From: Mycosarcoma maydis
Lineage: Eukaryota > Basidiomycota > Ustilaginomycetes > Ustilaginales
Reading direction: 5' to 3'
NCBI RefSeq assembly: GCF_000328475.2
Contig: NC_026482.1
Coordinates: forward strand, 930,001-994,000
Length of the DNA stretch: 64,000 nucleotides
This document shows positions 11,441 to 21,129 of the stretch, piece after piece. Below the pieces are notes generated by a model. That model was given only the letters and a program-made list of their open reading frames with translations. It did not search any database and had not been told where the DNA came from. The position numbers and the translations under genes are program-made. How positions within the stretch are numbered: position 1 is the first letter of the stretch; the number at the start of each line of letters is the position of its first letter.

Positions 11441-12094
11441 CTAGTGTTGTAATTCCAAGCTCTCTGCGTATACTTCCTGGATGAGTTGAGCTATGTCTGA
11501 TCTGATTTCGTCGATTGTAGCGTCGAATTGGGAGATTTTGACCTTGACGTCAGCTTGCTGTAGATCGTCGGCTCGATCGACTTGCTGAGTGGATGGCTTG
11601 AAGGTTGTTTTGCGCAATTGATCCCTTTGGACCACATTCCTCAACAATGCATTCTCTTTTGCCTGGATTTGGTCGACCAGGTTCGCGAGCTCGGGTGAGC
11701 TTGAATGTGCGAGTTCGGTTTGGATTGTTCTGAGCCTATGGCCGCATTCGATGAGAGCTTGCGTGGTGATCTGAAGGATCTGCGCGAGCAGATCCTCGGA
11801 TAGGGGGAGCGTGGTACTGCTGCACCCGGCACAGCCACGGCCGCTGCTAAAATCGGTCTCCGACGCAGTAGCTAAAGGTACGTTGTTCTGAGATCCGTTG
11901 ATCGGGGCGGCATGTACAGCGGTGGATGGGCGCAGAAACGTCTCAAAAGCGTCGTCGTATTCGTGCCATACAGAGATCCGTCGCTCTTGCACTTCCTTGA
12001 CCGCTCGTAGGAGCTCGAGGGGTGTCGATGAGGTGGAAGCGTCGCCGTGGGAGGTATGTGACAATGTGCCGTCGGGCAAGATCGGTTCTGGCAT
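11441..12094 (-). CDS. Probable REX1-B (DNA excision repair) domain protein
   Basis: A 217-aa intronless protein without membrane segments. Two regions look conserved: an N-terminal helix, LLRAVKEVQERRISVWHE followed by YDDAF, and a C-terminal helical stretch with ILQITTQALIECGHRL and LVDQIQAKENALLRN. A short helix plus a Glu-containing coiled coil of this kind is the layout of the REX1-B family, named from an excision-repair locus of Chlamydomonas. This is a judgement from memory of the family pattern, not a search. Between them lies a Ser/Gly-rich linker with two close Cys residues (GRGCAGC). It diverges from LSM7, sharing a 420-nt upstream region. Confidence 0.45.
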   Translation of the reverse strand: MPEPILPDGTLSHTSHGDASTSSTPLELLRAVKEVQERRISVWHEYDDAFETFLRPSTAVHAAPINGSQNNVPLATASETDFSSGRGCAGCSSTTLPLSEDLLAQILQITTQALIECGHRLRTIQTELAHSSSPELANLVDQIQAKENALLRNVVQRDQLRKTTFKPSTQQVDRADDLQQADVKVKISQFDATIDEIRSDIAQLIQEVYAESLELQH

Positions 12095-12516
12095 GGCTTG
12101 GACTGCAATCTAAGCGTTGCTTCTGGCTGGATCGTCCGAGCGGTGTGAGGCGCAGATGAGTGGCAGTCTAGGAGACAAGTGCCGGTCCAGGTGCACGAAG
12201 CTTGTCCAAGCATGCACGATGAGCAGCTGTCAACTGCGACATGATTATGTAAGCATGAGAAATTGGGCGCGTGTCGAGCCACGATTGAGTGGAGTTGGAG
12301 CGCGAACCGCCTCGCTCCTTTGAACATGTTCTCAAGATGGGCTGTTTCTTCAAGCTTGCTGTCTGTCGACCTCTTGGCGTCTCAAAATCTGATTGCTTGC
12401 GACGCACGAAACGCATTCCTCTACGACGTCTGTACTCTCTGCAGTATCGCTCGATCTAGCCCAGGCTCGAACGCGCATACACCACGCCAGCTGCTCCTCC
12501 AAGCACACAAGTAGCC
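12095..12516. promoter_or_regulatory. Divergent intergenic region REX1-B gene/LSM7
   Basis: A 422-nt region between two gene starts on opposite strands, which must carry both promoters. No coding sequence seen. Confidence 0.4.
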
Positions 12517-13090
12517 ATGTCGGAAAGAGTAGGTTTCGAATCGTTTGATGTAGTCCAAGTAGATGGCCATGTCGCTGATTGTCTTTCGCTTGGTACTCGC
12601 TCTTGCTTTTGCTTTTTCTTTTCTTCTTGGACGATGTGCGAAACCGCCACTGTTACAGGGTCGTGGTGGACGAGGCGGCAACTTCTCCGGATCTTCGCAT
12701 CGGGGCGGTGGCTCGGCTCGCGGCAACTCTTCCCGTGGAGGCTCTTCTCGTGGCGCATCTCGCGGTGGCGCCCACAACTCGGCTTCCTCCTCTGCACCTT
12801 CAGAACGACCCAAGAAAGAAGCCATCCTCGATCTATCCAAGTACATGGACCAGAAGATCCGCGTCAAGTTCGCCGGAGGCCGCGAAGTGTTCGGCACGCT
12901 CAAAGGTTTTGATCAACTGATGAATCTCGTCATGGACGAAGTGACCGAGTCCGTGCGCGACGAAGAAGGCAATGTGACGGACAAGACGAGGAATCTGGGC
13001 CTCGTGGTGTTGAGGGGTACCGCGCTGACGGTTATCAATCCAGCGGATGGGTTTGAAAGCATCGAAAATCCGTTCGCTCAGGCAGAGTAA
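12517..13090 (+). CDS. LSM7: U6 snRNA-associated Sm-like protein LSm7
   Basis: Subunit of the LSm1-7 (mRNA decay) and LSm2-8 (U6 snRNA) rings. Two exons: 12517-12528 coding MSER, and 12659-13090. The 130-nt intron has donor GTAGGT and acceptor TTACAG, and the join reads MSERGRGGRGGNFSG, the expected start for a basidiomycete LSm7. The product is 147 aa. An RGG-like Gly/Arg/Ser-rich region occupies about residues 5-50. The Sm fold follows: Sm1 with LDLSKYMDQKIRVKFAGGRE, GTLKGFDQLMNLVMD, and Sm2 with LGLVVLRGTALTVI. The arginine/glycine stretch is longer than in yeast LSm7. A frame reading through the intron from an upstream ATG exists but has no support from the family. Confidence 0.93.
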
Positions 13091-13454
13091 GCACAAACGG
13101 AGCATCAGACGCTTTCAGATTCACGCTTGTTCAAGACATGAGAGGGCGATGTACGTATTTGCTGGCTCTTAAAATATGGAAGGCCAATAGAAAATGGCAA
13201 CTTGTACTTGTATCCCTTCCCGTCGGTAGCGGCGTGATAGTGTGGTGCAGGATGTCTCGATAGATCCGACTGATGCTGGGACGATGTGATAGAAGCACAA
13301 GACCGGCAGCAACGACGTCAAAATACTCTCAGTCCGTTGCACAGTTGATGCAGTCACGCGCCGTCCACATCATACGCCAGAAGCAAAGCACTTAGAATAT
13401 GATCGCTCATCTAAACAATCCTTCAAGGCTGTCTTGAAGGCTGACAGGCATCGT
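13091..13454. other. Convergent 3' spacer LSM7/GH35
   Basis: A 364-nt gap between converging genes, presumably both 3' UTRs. A short inverted repeat (TTCAAGGCTGTCTTGAAGG) at about 13422-13440 could fold into a hairpin. No gene seen. Confidence 0.4.
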
Positions 13455-16400
13455 TTACACTTTAACCCTCAGCTTGTCCCAAGCTTTTGCTGGCAAGTTG
13501 TAGCCATCTCTCGACTCGCCCGACATGACGTGGCTCACCTTGAGCTCCAAACTCTTCCTTGGGTCCCAATCCCAATCTGAATCCTCCTCGTCCAGATTCC
13601 ACACACTCACGCCCACCTCGTTGTTCCCTCGAAGATGCAAGATGCCGTCATGCACCGGGAACTCGGTCTGTGGGCCCAGATGGTTGATGTACTTGCCCAT
13701 CTGCCAGCCGTTGACGTAAAGTTGAGCGCGGAATTTCTTGCCGTCTAGGTGGCTGAAGCTGAATGTCAGGCCCAAGTCTGTGTTGCGAGGTAGGTCGAGG
13801 TCGAAGGCAGTTCTGTAAAAGATGACTCTGCCTCTGGGTTTGTTGGAAAGCGTAGACCAGTGCGAGACGTCGTATCCGGGGAGGTGCCAGCCTCGCACCT
13901 CGGCATGCAGACCACCTTCGTTCAACGATCTTCGAACAGCGTCCGGGGCAGATTCGCCTTGATAATTACCCTGCACTTTCCACTTGACCTCCGGTTCGGT
14001 ACGATTCGCGTTGCGCAGCGACGGGAAGTTGAAAGCGACGATCCCGCGTGGAAGTTTGACCGCTTCCAACTTGCGGCTTGCATCGTCTCGGAACCCGATC
14101 GGCAATTGTCCAGCTTCCATTTCAATCCCCATATGGTCCTGTAGCACCGTCACCACGTTGTTCCTATTCACCAAAAGTGCTCGCTGTGGAATCGTGAAAG
14201 TGGACGCAGAAGCCGATTTCTCGCGATCCGCTTCAACGCTTCCGAGATAGACGCCGTTGAGCCACGCACTGAAAGCGGACGATCGGCCACCCTCGACTTT
14301 GATATACACATCCGAAGGCGCGCAATGCGATGAGATACCAAAGTGACCGCGCCAGACGATGTTGTTCGCGTGCAACCCGTACTGTGAAGCGAAAAGGATG
14401 AAACCTTGCGTGTCGAGGGATGGATCGTGGGCGTATGGATTGAATGAGTCGGTTTGGTTTGCGTCAATCCAAGTAATATCGTCGAAATCTGCGTGCGCTT
14501 CAGGGATCGAATCCTTCCATCTCCAGTCGAGCTTGGATAAGTTGGTAGGTGTCCACTCAAGCGCGGCTTTAGGCGGTCCAGGGAGGGCCAAGGAGTAAAA
14601 CCAGTCATTGTCACCTTGTGGCGTTGCTTTGACTTGTTGGCCGTTCCAATAGATGTTTGTGAGCCCGGGTAAGGCCATCAAAGCTGCATCGGTGTCCGAG
14701 GATACCGATCCCCAAAGATGGAGCGTGTCGAGCGGCCGGGCGGTGGTCGTGTACGTGGCGTTGCGGAAAAGATCCACTTTGAGCAGTATGACGCTGTCTT
14801 CTGAAAGACCGAAGAAACTACTGATTACGTTGTTCTGTTTGGCGATACGCGGCACAGCCAAGCGACCAGAGCCTCGCTCGACCCTTGCAGGAGCAGAAAA
14901 GTCTCGTCGGGTAAGCAAGGTAGGCGTGAACTGGAGCACGATCCAGATACCTTCGACAGTCTTGTACACCATGTAGCGCTGCTCCGATTCGCCAATGTTA
15001 GAGGCTGGAATCGAACCCCTGACGTAGGTGGGATCCGCTTGGATGTCGGAATGCATACGTTGCACCAATGACCATTCCTCGCTCTGTACTTTCTGCAGAG
15101 TCGCATCGCGGCTGTTGAAAGTCAACATCTGCATGCCCACAAAACGGTTGCCCGGCTCTTGAAAAGTGAGCGAGTATTCGATCAACTGATTTGGCGCATA
15201 GTCCAGAGACACAAGGACGTAGTTGGCAAAGGAAGCGACGCGATAGACATTGACTGTGCTAAAGCGCAACAGAAGACCGCCTGGCAACTTGTGGTCGACA
15301 GGAATGATGTGGCTATCTCGACCGTTGAGATAGTTGTTACCAATCCATTCGCTGTCCGAGTTCCGCCTGTCGCCCACCAAGATGGTCTCTCCCATCGACT
15401 CAATCTCGAGTGCAAAGCGGATTCTCCTTGATTCGGTTGTGTTGTCGTATCTGACGACGTAGAATCTGCTCTTGGTCTCGGGGTTTTCAAGCACCGTGGT
15501 CCGGAGGATGGCTGCATCGACCGTCTTATTCGCGCCCAAGTCGTATGCTTGTGAGACGTTGAAGCCAGGCTTGTCAAATATCTGTTCGGTCATGGCAAGG
15601 TCGGGAAAAGCCGAAACAAAGTTGCCCAGCCTCTTGAGCTCGGTATACTTGTCTGTCGTTTGTCTGTGCTCGTTGAGTGCAGCCCCGTAGTCGTACGATG
15701 TGTAGACGTCCGGTTCGGCTAGACCGCCCCAATTAGTTCCGCCGTATACCATGTAGAGGGACAGGAGCGTCACTCGCTGTGCTATCAGAGCTTGGTTGGC
15801 CACTCGGGTAAAGCTGGCATTTGTCATGCGTCCACATGCTTGGTAGCCGGGACCACCATAAGGATCGTACGATCCACCCTGAAACTCAGGGATATAGAAG
15901 GGCTGTTCTGGATTTGTGTCCATGTGGTACTGCAAATAATCATCGCGAAACGGAACCCACGTGGTGGGATGCGAGCAGTCGAAGCGTTGTGGATACGAGT
16001 CAAGCCCGTACAAATCGACGAGGTCGACAAAGTTGTTGTCGCGGCCCGGGTCGTTGTACGTGATGGGCACAGAAATGCCATTGCTCTTGAGCCTAGCAAC
16101 GAGCTCTTTCATGTATGCGCGCTCTGCATCGCCAGTCTTGTACTCATTATCTGCCTGGACGAGGATAACGCTTCCACCTGCAAGACGTTCTGATTTGGAC
16201 GAGTCATGAACGAGCTGATGCTTGACCACGACACGAGAGATGGCATCGATGTACGGCTTCCACGCATTTTGCCAGGCCGTATCGTTGGTGCGCAGCACTG
16301 CGTCGATGTTGACAGTCCAGGGTGCCATGCCGCCCACAGTGGTCTCGGCGTTGATGTAAGGTCCGGGTCGCAAAATCACAAACAACCCTACCTGCTTTGC

Positions 16401-16841
16401 TACAGTCAAGAAGTAGTCCAGATCATTGACACCGGTCAGGTCGATGGATGCGGCCTCTGGAGTGGGTTGGATGAGACCCCAATGTGTGTAGATTGATACG
16501 GTGTTGAAGCCAGCCGCTCGGATTTTTTGCAAGACATCACGCCATAGGCTCGGCACGGGTAGGCGCCACGGATGAAATTCGGCTGCGAGAACAAACAGAC
16601 GCTGCTGACCACCGGCGAGTGCCAGGCTGTATTTGTCAAAGACAACGGCAGAGTTGGAGCTGTTTCGAGGCAGAGTCCATTTTCTACTCGGATACGTCAC
16701 CGGCTCGGCTGCCCATGCCAAGCCGATACGCTGCTCGATAGCTTCAATGGAGAAAGGTGCCTGTGCGGCACGTGCCACGTGCAAGAGCGACGCAAGCGCA
16801 GCGGCTATGCAGCCAAATAAAGCTGCAGCAGCTGGCCTCAT
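13455..16841 (-). CDS. Secreted beta-galactosidase, glycoside hydrolase family 35
   Basis: A 1128-aa intronless GH35 enzyme of the large fungal multidomain (LacA-like) type, which removes terminal beta-1,4-galactose from oligo- and polysaccharides such as plant galactans. A signal peptide is evident at residues 1-26 (hydrophobic core ALFGCIAAALASLL, then ARA). The TIM barrel runs to about residue 420. The proposed acid/base Glu is E233 in VQADNEYKTG and the nucleophile is E319 in YIPEFQGGSYDPYGG. VILRPGPYINAE and MVYGGTNWGG are family hallmarks. The rest comprises the family's beta domains and jelly rolls (SYDYGAALNEHR to the C-terminus; LDGKKFRAQLYVNGWQMG in the last). Many N-x-S/T sites agree with secretion. 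For a plant-associated smut, a cell-wall or nutrient role is an inference. Confidence 0.93.
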   Translation of the reverse strand: MRPAAAALFGCIAAALASLLHVARAAQAPFSIEAIEQRIGLAWAAEPVTYPSRKWTLPRNSSNSAVVFDKYSLALAGGQQRLFVLAAEFHPWRLPVPSLWRDVLQKIRAAGFNTVSIYTHWGLIQPTPEAASIDLTGVNDLDYFLTVAKQVGLFVILRPGPYINAETTVGGMAPWTVNIDAVLRTNDTAWQNAWKPYIDAISRVVVKHQLVHDSSKSERLAGGSVILVQADNEYKTGDAERAYMKELVARLKSNGISVPITYNDPGRDNNFVDLVDLYGLDSYPQRFDCSHPTTWVPFRDDYLQYHMDTNPEQPFYIPEFQGGSYDPYGGPGYQACGRMTNASFTRVANQALIAQRVTLLSLYMVYGGTNWGGLAEPDVYTSYDYGAALNEHRQTTDKYTELKRLGNFVSAFPDLAMTEQIFDKPGFNVSQAYDLGANKTVDAAILRTTVLENPETKSRFYVVRYDNTTESRRIRFALEIESMGETILVGDRRNSDSEWIGNNYLNGRDSHIIPVDHKLPGGLLLRFSTVNVYRVASFANYVLVSLDYAPNQLIEYSLTFQEPGNRFVGMQMLTFNSRDATLQKVQSEEWSLVQRMHSDIQADPTYVRGSIPASNIGESEQRYMVYKTVEGIWIVLQFTPTLLTRRDFSAPARVERGSGRLAVPRIAKQNNVISSFFGLSEDSVILLKVDLFRNATYTTTARPLDTLHLWGSVSSDTDAALMALPGLTNIYWNGQQVKATPQGDNDWFYSLALPGPPKAALEWTPTNLSKLDWRWKDSIPEAHADFDDITWIDANQTDSFNPYAHDPSLDTQGFILFASQYGLHANNIVWRGHFGISSHCAPSDVYIKVEGGRSSAFSAWLNGVYLGSVEADREKSASASTFTIPQRALLVNRNNVVTVLQDHMGIEMEAGQLPIGFRDDASRKLEAVKLPRGIVAFNFPSLRNANRTEPEVKWKVQGNYQGESAPDAVRRSLNEGGLHAEVRGWHLPGYDVSHWSTLSNKPRGRVIFYRTAFDLDLPRNTDLGLTFSFSHLDGKKFRAQLYVNGWQMGKYINHLGPQTEFPVHDGILHLRGNNEVGVSVWNLDEEDSDWDWDPRKSLELKVSHVMSGESRDGYNLPAKAWDKLRVKV

Positions 16842-17499
16842 GGCGAAGATGTGCTCGAGCGGTCAACGATTCGGACGTCGACGAGAACGAGCATGGGGTG
16901 TGGAACAAACTAGCCCAACGTATCGCATAGTCGCGAGAGCGGCGTGAACCGTGCGTCATGTGGAGAAAAGAAGCTAAGGCTTGTCCAAAAACGAGTCGCA
17001 GGGTTTTGGTTGCGTGTTGCACACACACACACCCTTCGTGATTCGTGATTCGTGATTCGTGTTCATGATTTCGGATTTGTAACTTTTCCTCTCATTCCAT
17101 CTGCCAACTCTTTGTGGTCTGAGGTATGAGCCGCGATCCGTCCGGGTTTTCCTTTGAAGGGCTTGCAGACTAGCTTCACGATTGTGATTCATGATGTGAA
17201 CTAGTTGCATGTGCAGTATCAGGTTCAAGATGTAGGCTAGAAGCTTTCTGCAGTGATGGGGGATGCACTTGGATATTCCAAGAGTGACGAAGGACTGCGC
17301 GTTGCTCTCTTGTACAATACAACTACGCCAGGTACAGAAGAACGGCAAGGGCAACGCAGTGTTTATTTGACAGGAGGGTCAAGGCACGCTAGAATTTGAC
17401 GGACCTGAAGCGGCAACGTGGGCCCGATAGGCATGGCAAGCGTTTGAAAATGCAGAATGACGAGCGTAACATGGATGGACGCTATTGGTCGCACATGGT
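16842..17499. other. Intergenic region between GH35 and HOG1
   Basis: About 660 nt upstream of the GH35 start and downstream of HOG1. It contains an AC run (about 17020-17031) that passes directly into a tandem run of the 7-nt motif ATTCGTG. No gene recognised. Confidence 0.4.
17035..17061. repeat. Tandem ATTCGTG heptamer run
   Basis: Nearly four perfect tandem copies of the heptamer ATTCGTG, directly after a short AC microsatellite, in the upstream region of the GH35 gene. The same heptamer recurs across the intergenic DNA of the window. Confidence 0.9.
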
Positions 17500-18869
17500 T
17501 TAATTGTTGACGGGCGGCACGGGACCCTCGTCTTGACCCGAATTGTCAATGTTGTGGAAGTCGAGGATTTCAGAGTACATCATGACCTTCCATGTGTCGA
17601 CAGGTAGGTCGGCATCGTTGAAGGACCAGTCAAAAGCCTCCTCAGCCTCTGGTTCGTCGGTAGGGTCGTGGTAAGGAGCGAGGTAGGGATGTGCGAGCGC
17701 TTCGGCGGCGCTGATCCGTGTCCTGGGGTCAAAGACGAGCATTTTTTCGAGGAGATCCAACGCCATCGGGTCGGCGTTCTTGAACTTTTGTGAGAAAGGA
17801 ACACGCTCTCGCTTGGGCAGCGACTGGACGAATCGAAGCGTATTTTCCGAACAGATGGTCTTGATGACTTCGTCTGGTGGGGTGCCGAGCAGCTCGGTGA
17901 TAATGGAGAATTGGTTGACGTGGTCCTTTCCTGGGAAGAGCGGCTTGCCTTCAAGCATCTCTGCAAAAATGCAACCTGCACTCCAAACATCGACAGCCAC
18001 ATCGTACTTTTGCCAGGTGAGCATGATTTCGGGGGCACGGTAATATCTTGTGCTGACGTAACCGGTCATCTGGGGGTCCTGGATACGGGCAAGACCAAAG
18101 TCGCAGATCTTCAGATCGCAGTTCTCGTTGACGAGAATGTTGCTTGGCTTCAAGTCACGGTGGACGACACCGGCCGAGTGAACGTACTTGAGACCTCGGA
18201 GGATCTGGTACAAGAAGTACTGAATGAATTGCTTCTCGAGTGGACGGCTGGTGAGCAGTCGGTGGAGATCAGTGCCGAGGAGCTCGGTGACAAAGTAACT
18301 GTGAGAGTCAAGATCGAAAAGGCAGCAGAAAAGATGGATTGGTGTGTCAGTTGCAACACTCTGAGAAAAACAGCATCTTGGTGTGCTGGCAAAAGCTACG
18401 CAGCATGGTTGGCAAAGGGATCGATTGGTTGTTGATCCTTGAGGCAGCTTGAACGGAACCAAAGGTGCACAAGGGGCTCGGCTGTGACGTGACACTTACA
18501 TATCCTCAAGAGGCGAGATGAAAATGTCGCTGAGGCTGATAATCTGTTGTGCAGAAGAAACAAGCAAAGGGGCGGAGAGAAAAGAGTGAGATGGCCGTTC
18601 GTGGATGGCACGAGTTGTGTGTGGATGATACGGACGTTTTCGTGACGAATGTGTTTGAGCAGCTTGAGCTCTCGGTAGGTACGCTTGGAGAGAACGGGAG
18701 TGGAAAAAGGTTTCATGATCTTCTTGATGGCAACCGAGGTGCTTGTGAGCTGGTCGTTTGCGGAGCAGACCAGACCGAAAGCGCCCATGCCGACGGGCTG
18801 CAAGTCGACATATCGGGTGGTGACCTCAAAGACGGTACCAAAAATGGAGAGCTTGACAAAGTCGGCCAT
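17500..18869 (-). CDS. HOG1: Hog1/p38-type stress MAP kinase
   Basis: Serine/threonine MAP kinase of the high-osmolarity/stress pathway, activated by a MAPKK on the TGY loop and acting in cytoplasm and nucleus. Three exons: 18869-18636, 18543-18500 (44 nt) and 18298-17500, with introns of 92 nt (donor GTCCGT) and 201 nt (donor GTAAGT). The joins read HENIISLSD and LEDIYFVTE, exactly as in Hog1, giving 358 aa. Key residues: glycine loop GMGAFG, ATP lysine in VAIKK (about 49-50), HRDLKPSN with catalytic Asp 141, DFGLAR, activation motif T171-G-Y173, and the common docking region [19 protein letters not shown] near the end. The first donor GTCCGT is non-standard but is the only one giving the conserved join. 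Confidence 0.97.
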
Positions 18870-19689
18870 GTTGGGACGAGACTGGAGACTACAGTGAGTC
18901 CAAGGGTGTAACGGATTGAAAGGCTCGGGATGTCGAGAACGAGGATGCTAGCGTTGCTTGATGGACAGACTGGAGATGACGAATGCAGCGATGCGACGAC
19001 CAAGTCTAAAGAGGCGAGCGAGCAGATGGTGACACTTGATAAAAGCCAGAAAGGTGACGAGAAGGACGTGAAAGTGCAATCAAGACGTGGAGCACGACAA
19101 GGATGTAGCGGAAGCTGGCGACAGCGAAAAGAGACTTGAGGTGCTTCGAGACGAGAAGGAGGAGCACGAGGATGAGGATGAGGATGAGGCTTGAGGGCGG
19201 CTCGTGACGGAACCAAGCGAGCAGGTAATGCTGTATGGATCAAAGTCTCGACTAAGGCAGACGTTGAGAAAGCGGATGATAGACGGTTATGGTGGAGGCG
19301 GAAGTGAACCAAGACGACACGACAAGCGAAACAGGCTCAGTGGATGAAATGTGGATGTGGATCGGGATGTGCCAGTGTTTGTCTGCTTCTGTTTGTATTT
19401 GTGTGTGGTGGCAAGTAAGCAAAATCGTGAATGGAGAAGAGCGCAGCCAGCAAGCGAGCAAAGCAAGGCAGATGACTGAGAGGCAGGCCAGCTCGCGCAA
19501 CATGGATGGATCATCGACTCTAGACTCACAGACTGGGGCACAGACACTGACTGACACAGACACGGAGCCAGAGCCAGAGCCGACGCAGACTCGGACGCAG
19601 ACGCAGATGCCGCTGCAGAGAAAGCGAGAGTCACATACTGTTAGTGTGAGGTGCACTGACGCGTAGTCAGCCAGAAAAGGGATTTGCCC

Positions 19690-19758
19690 AATCGTGAATC
19701 GTGAATCGTGAATCGAATTGAATTGAATCCAATCAAATCGAATCGAATCGTGAATCAC
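19690..19758. repeat. Tandem AATCGTG / AATCG / AATTG cluster
   Basis: Three tandem AATCGTG heptamers grade into AATTG and AATCG pentamers and finish with another AATCGTGAATCAC. The gradation suggests expansion by slippage from one starting motif. Confidence 0.85.
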
Positions 19759-20392
19759 AAACGTACAGTAACGTTATGCCGGAAAAGGCAGACAAATATT
19801 TAAATCAATAAATCAACACAACCTCGTCGGGGTTTAGGATGATATTTCATACTTTTGTTTCGGATTCGTGATTCACCATCGTGAATCTCGTGTCTCTTGA
19901 TTCCAAAGCTGTCACCCACCAAGCAAGCCTCTTTGCGTCTCTCTTTCGAATTTCAAATGACGAACTGACGCCGTACAGAGCCTCTCCGTACGTGCCTGGC
20001 TTCCATCGAATGTAATCAGAACCGTGCGCAGAGACCGGTTCGAGTTGACGTGCTCGCAGCTCACGTGCTGGAAGAACCCACTTCCATGTTTTTGGGCTGT
20101 AGTTGGGGGTGGGTGGCAAACGCGACATGACATCTCGGTCCAAAGCGGAGGAACGGGCAGTACGCGTATACAGAGTCACTTATGAAAAGGTGCGACAATT
20201 CGCTTCGGCTGTCTTGACAGTGTGCACAAGAGTGTGCGTAAGCACCAAGGAGCAGCTCAAAGATCAACGCTGTTGCCAGGGTTCTCTCGAAGATTCAAAT
20301 CAAGGGTCTATCCAAGCGAGACTGGTGGTACCAGGTACCCTACCATTCGCGATTCGTGATTGCGCAACAAGCGAAGCGAGAGATGGACATCA

Positions 20393-20411
20393 CATTCACG
20401 AATCGTGAATG
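20393..20411. repeat. 19-nt inverted repeat built from the ATTCACG/CGTGAAT motif
   Basis: CATTCACGA, one central A, then TCGTGAATG: a perfect inverted repeat with a one-base centre. It lies in the HOG1/SYP1 intergenic region about 45 nt before a CT microsatellite. Confidence 0.85.
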
Positions 20412-20454
20412 GATGTGAGCCTGAATGTGCGAAAAGCAGCGGTCGATCTCGCTG

Positions 20455-20474
20455 TCTCTCTCTCTCTCTCTCTC
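20455..20474. repeat. (TC)n microsatellite
   Basis: About ten TC units in the SYP1 upstream region. Confidence 0.85.
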
Positions 20475-20790
20475 GTGTCACTCTCTCTTTGTAGACAACA
20501 CTGTCGATCCCACAAGCCTCGCACAGCCGGAATCGCTCAGGGGAGATCCATGCCGTCATTGTGCTTTTGGACCATCGAAAATTCGACACGGTTCAAATGC
20601 CTACTGCTGTTTCCTTTGGTACATTTACGATTGGCGAAGCAACAAGTCAATTAATTATTCGACGATCGAGAAGTGCACCTTTGACTAACATTCACGATTA
20701 ATTTATCTCGATTTGACGCGTGTTGATCTGCCTCTTCTCGTACGAATCGATGCCATCGCACCATCCATCTCCTCGTCCCTCTTCCAGCCG

Positions 20791-20840
20791 CATTCACAAT
20801 CGTGAATCGTGAATTATTCGTGATGGCCGATTCGTGATGG
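20791..20840. repeat. Cluster of CGTGAAT / ATTCGTG motifs
   Basis: Within 50 nt there are five copies of the CGTGAAT/ATTCGTGAT motif in both orientations (ATTCACA, ATCGTGAATCGTGAATT, ATTCGTGATGG twice), about 300 nt upstream of the SYP1 start. Confidence 0.8.
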
Positions 20841-21129
20841 ACAATTGCGGGGAGTGAGTGGCATGCTCGTCGTACACAAACCACGTTGGGCGACTTCGCA
20901 ATGTGAACTCGAATTTGTTCTTGTTCACCAACGCTCAAGCCACATCCAACCTTGCTTTCCAACCAGCCGCCATCTTCTCCGATCACTGTCTCGTCATATA
21001 CCCAGCTCATTTCGATACCAACCGTCCGCGACCGTCTCACCCCGATCTGGCCGCCGTCTACTAACACCCCTTGACAGCCACTCGACTCGAGCCCAATCTC
21101 GCACTTGTCCTACCTAGCCAGCACGCAGC

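Larger units (their letters stand above)
18870..21129. promoter_or_regulatory. Long divergent intergenic region HOG1/SYP1, repeat-rich
   Basis: A 2.26-kb region between two divergent gene starts. It contains a GATGAG hexamer run (about 19167-19192), an AATCGTG/AATCG tandem cluster (19690-19758), a 19-nt inverted repeat of the same motif (20393-20411), a CT run (20455-20474) and another motif cluster (20791-20840). Long open frames here are low-complexity products of these repeats. I see no gene. Confidence 0.5.

Noticed and set aside
12563..12658. Hydrophobic leader read in frame with LSm7
   Set aside because: It is the LSM7 intron; splicing at GTAGGT/TTACAG gives the conserved MSERGRGG start instead.
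15003..15030. GGAATCGAACCCC resembling a tRNA 3' end inside the GH35 gene
   Set aside because: It lies in conserved coding sequence, and the T-stem does not pair.
19252..19758. 168-codon minus-strand frame with repeated Val/Ser and Arg/Phe runs
   Set aside because: It is a translation of simple repeats and the heptamer cluster, without an independent coding signal.
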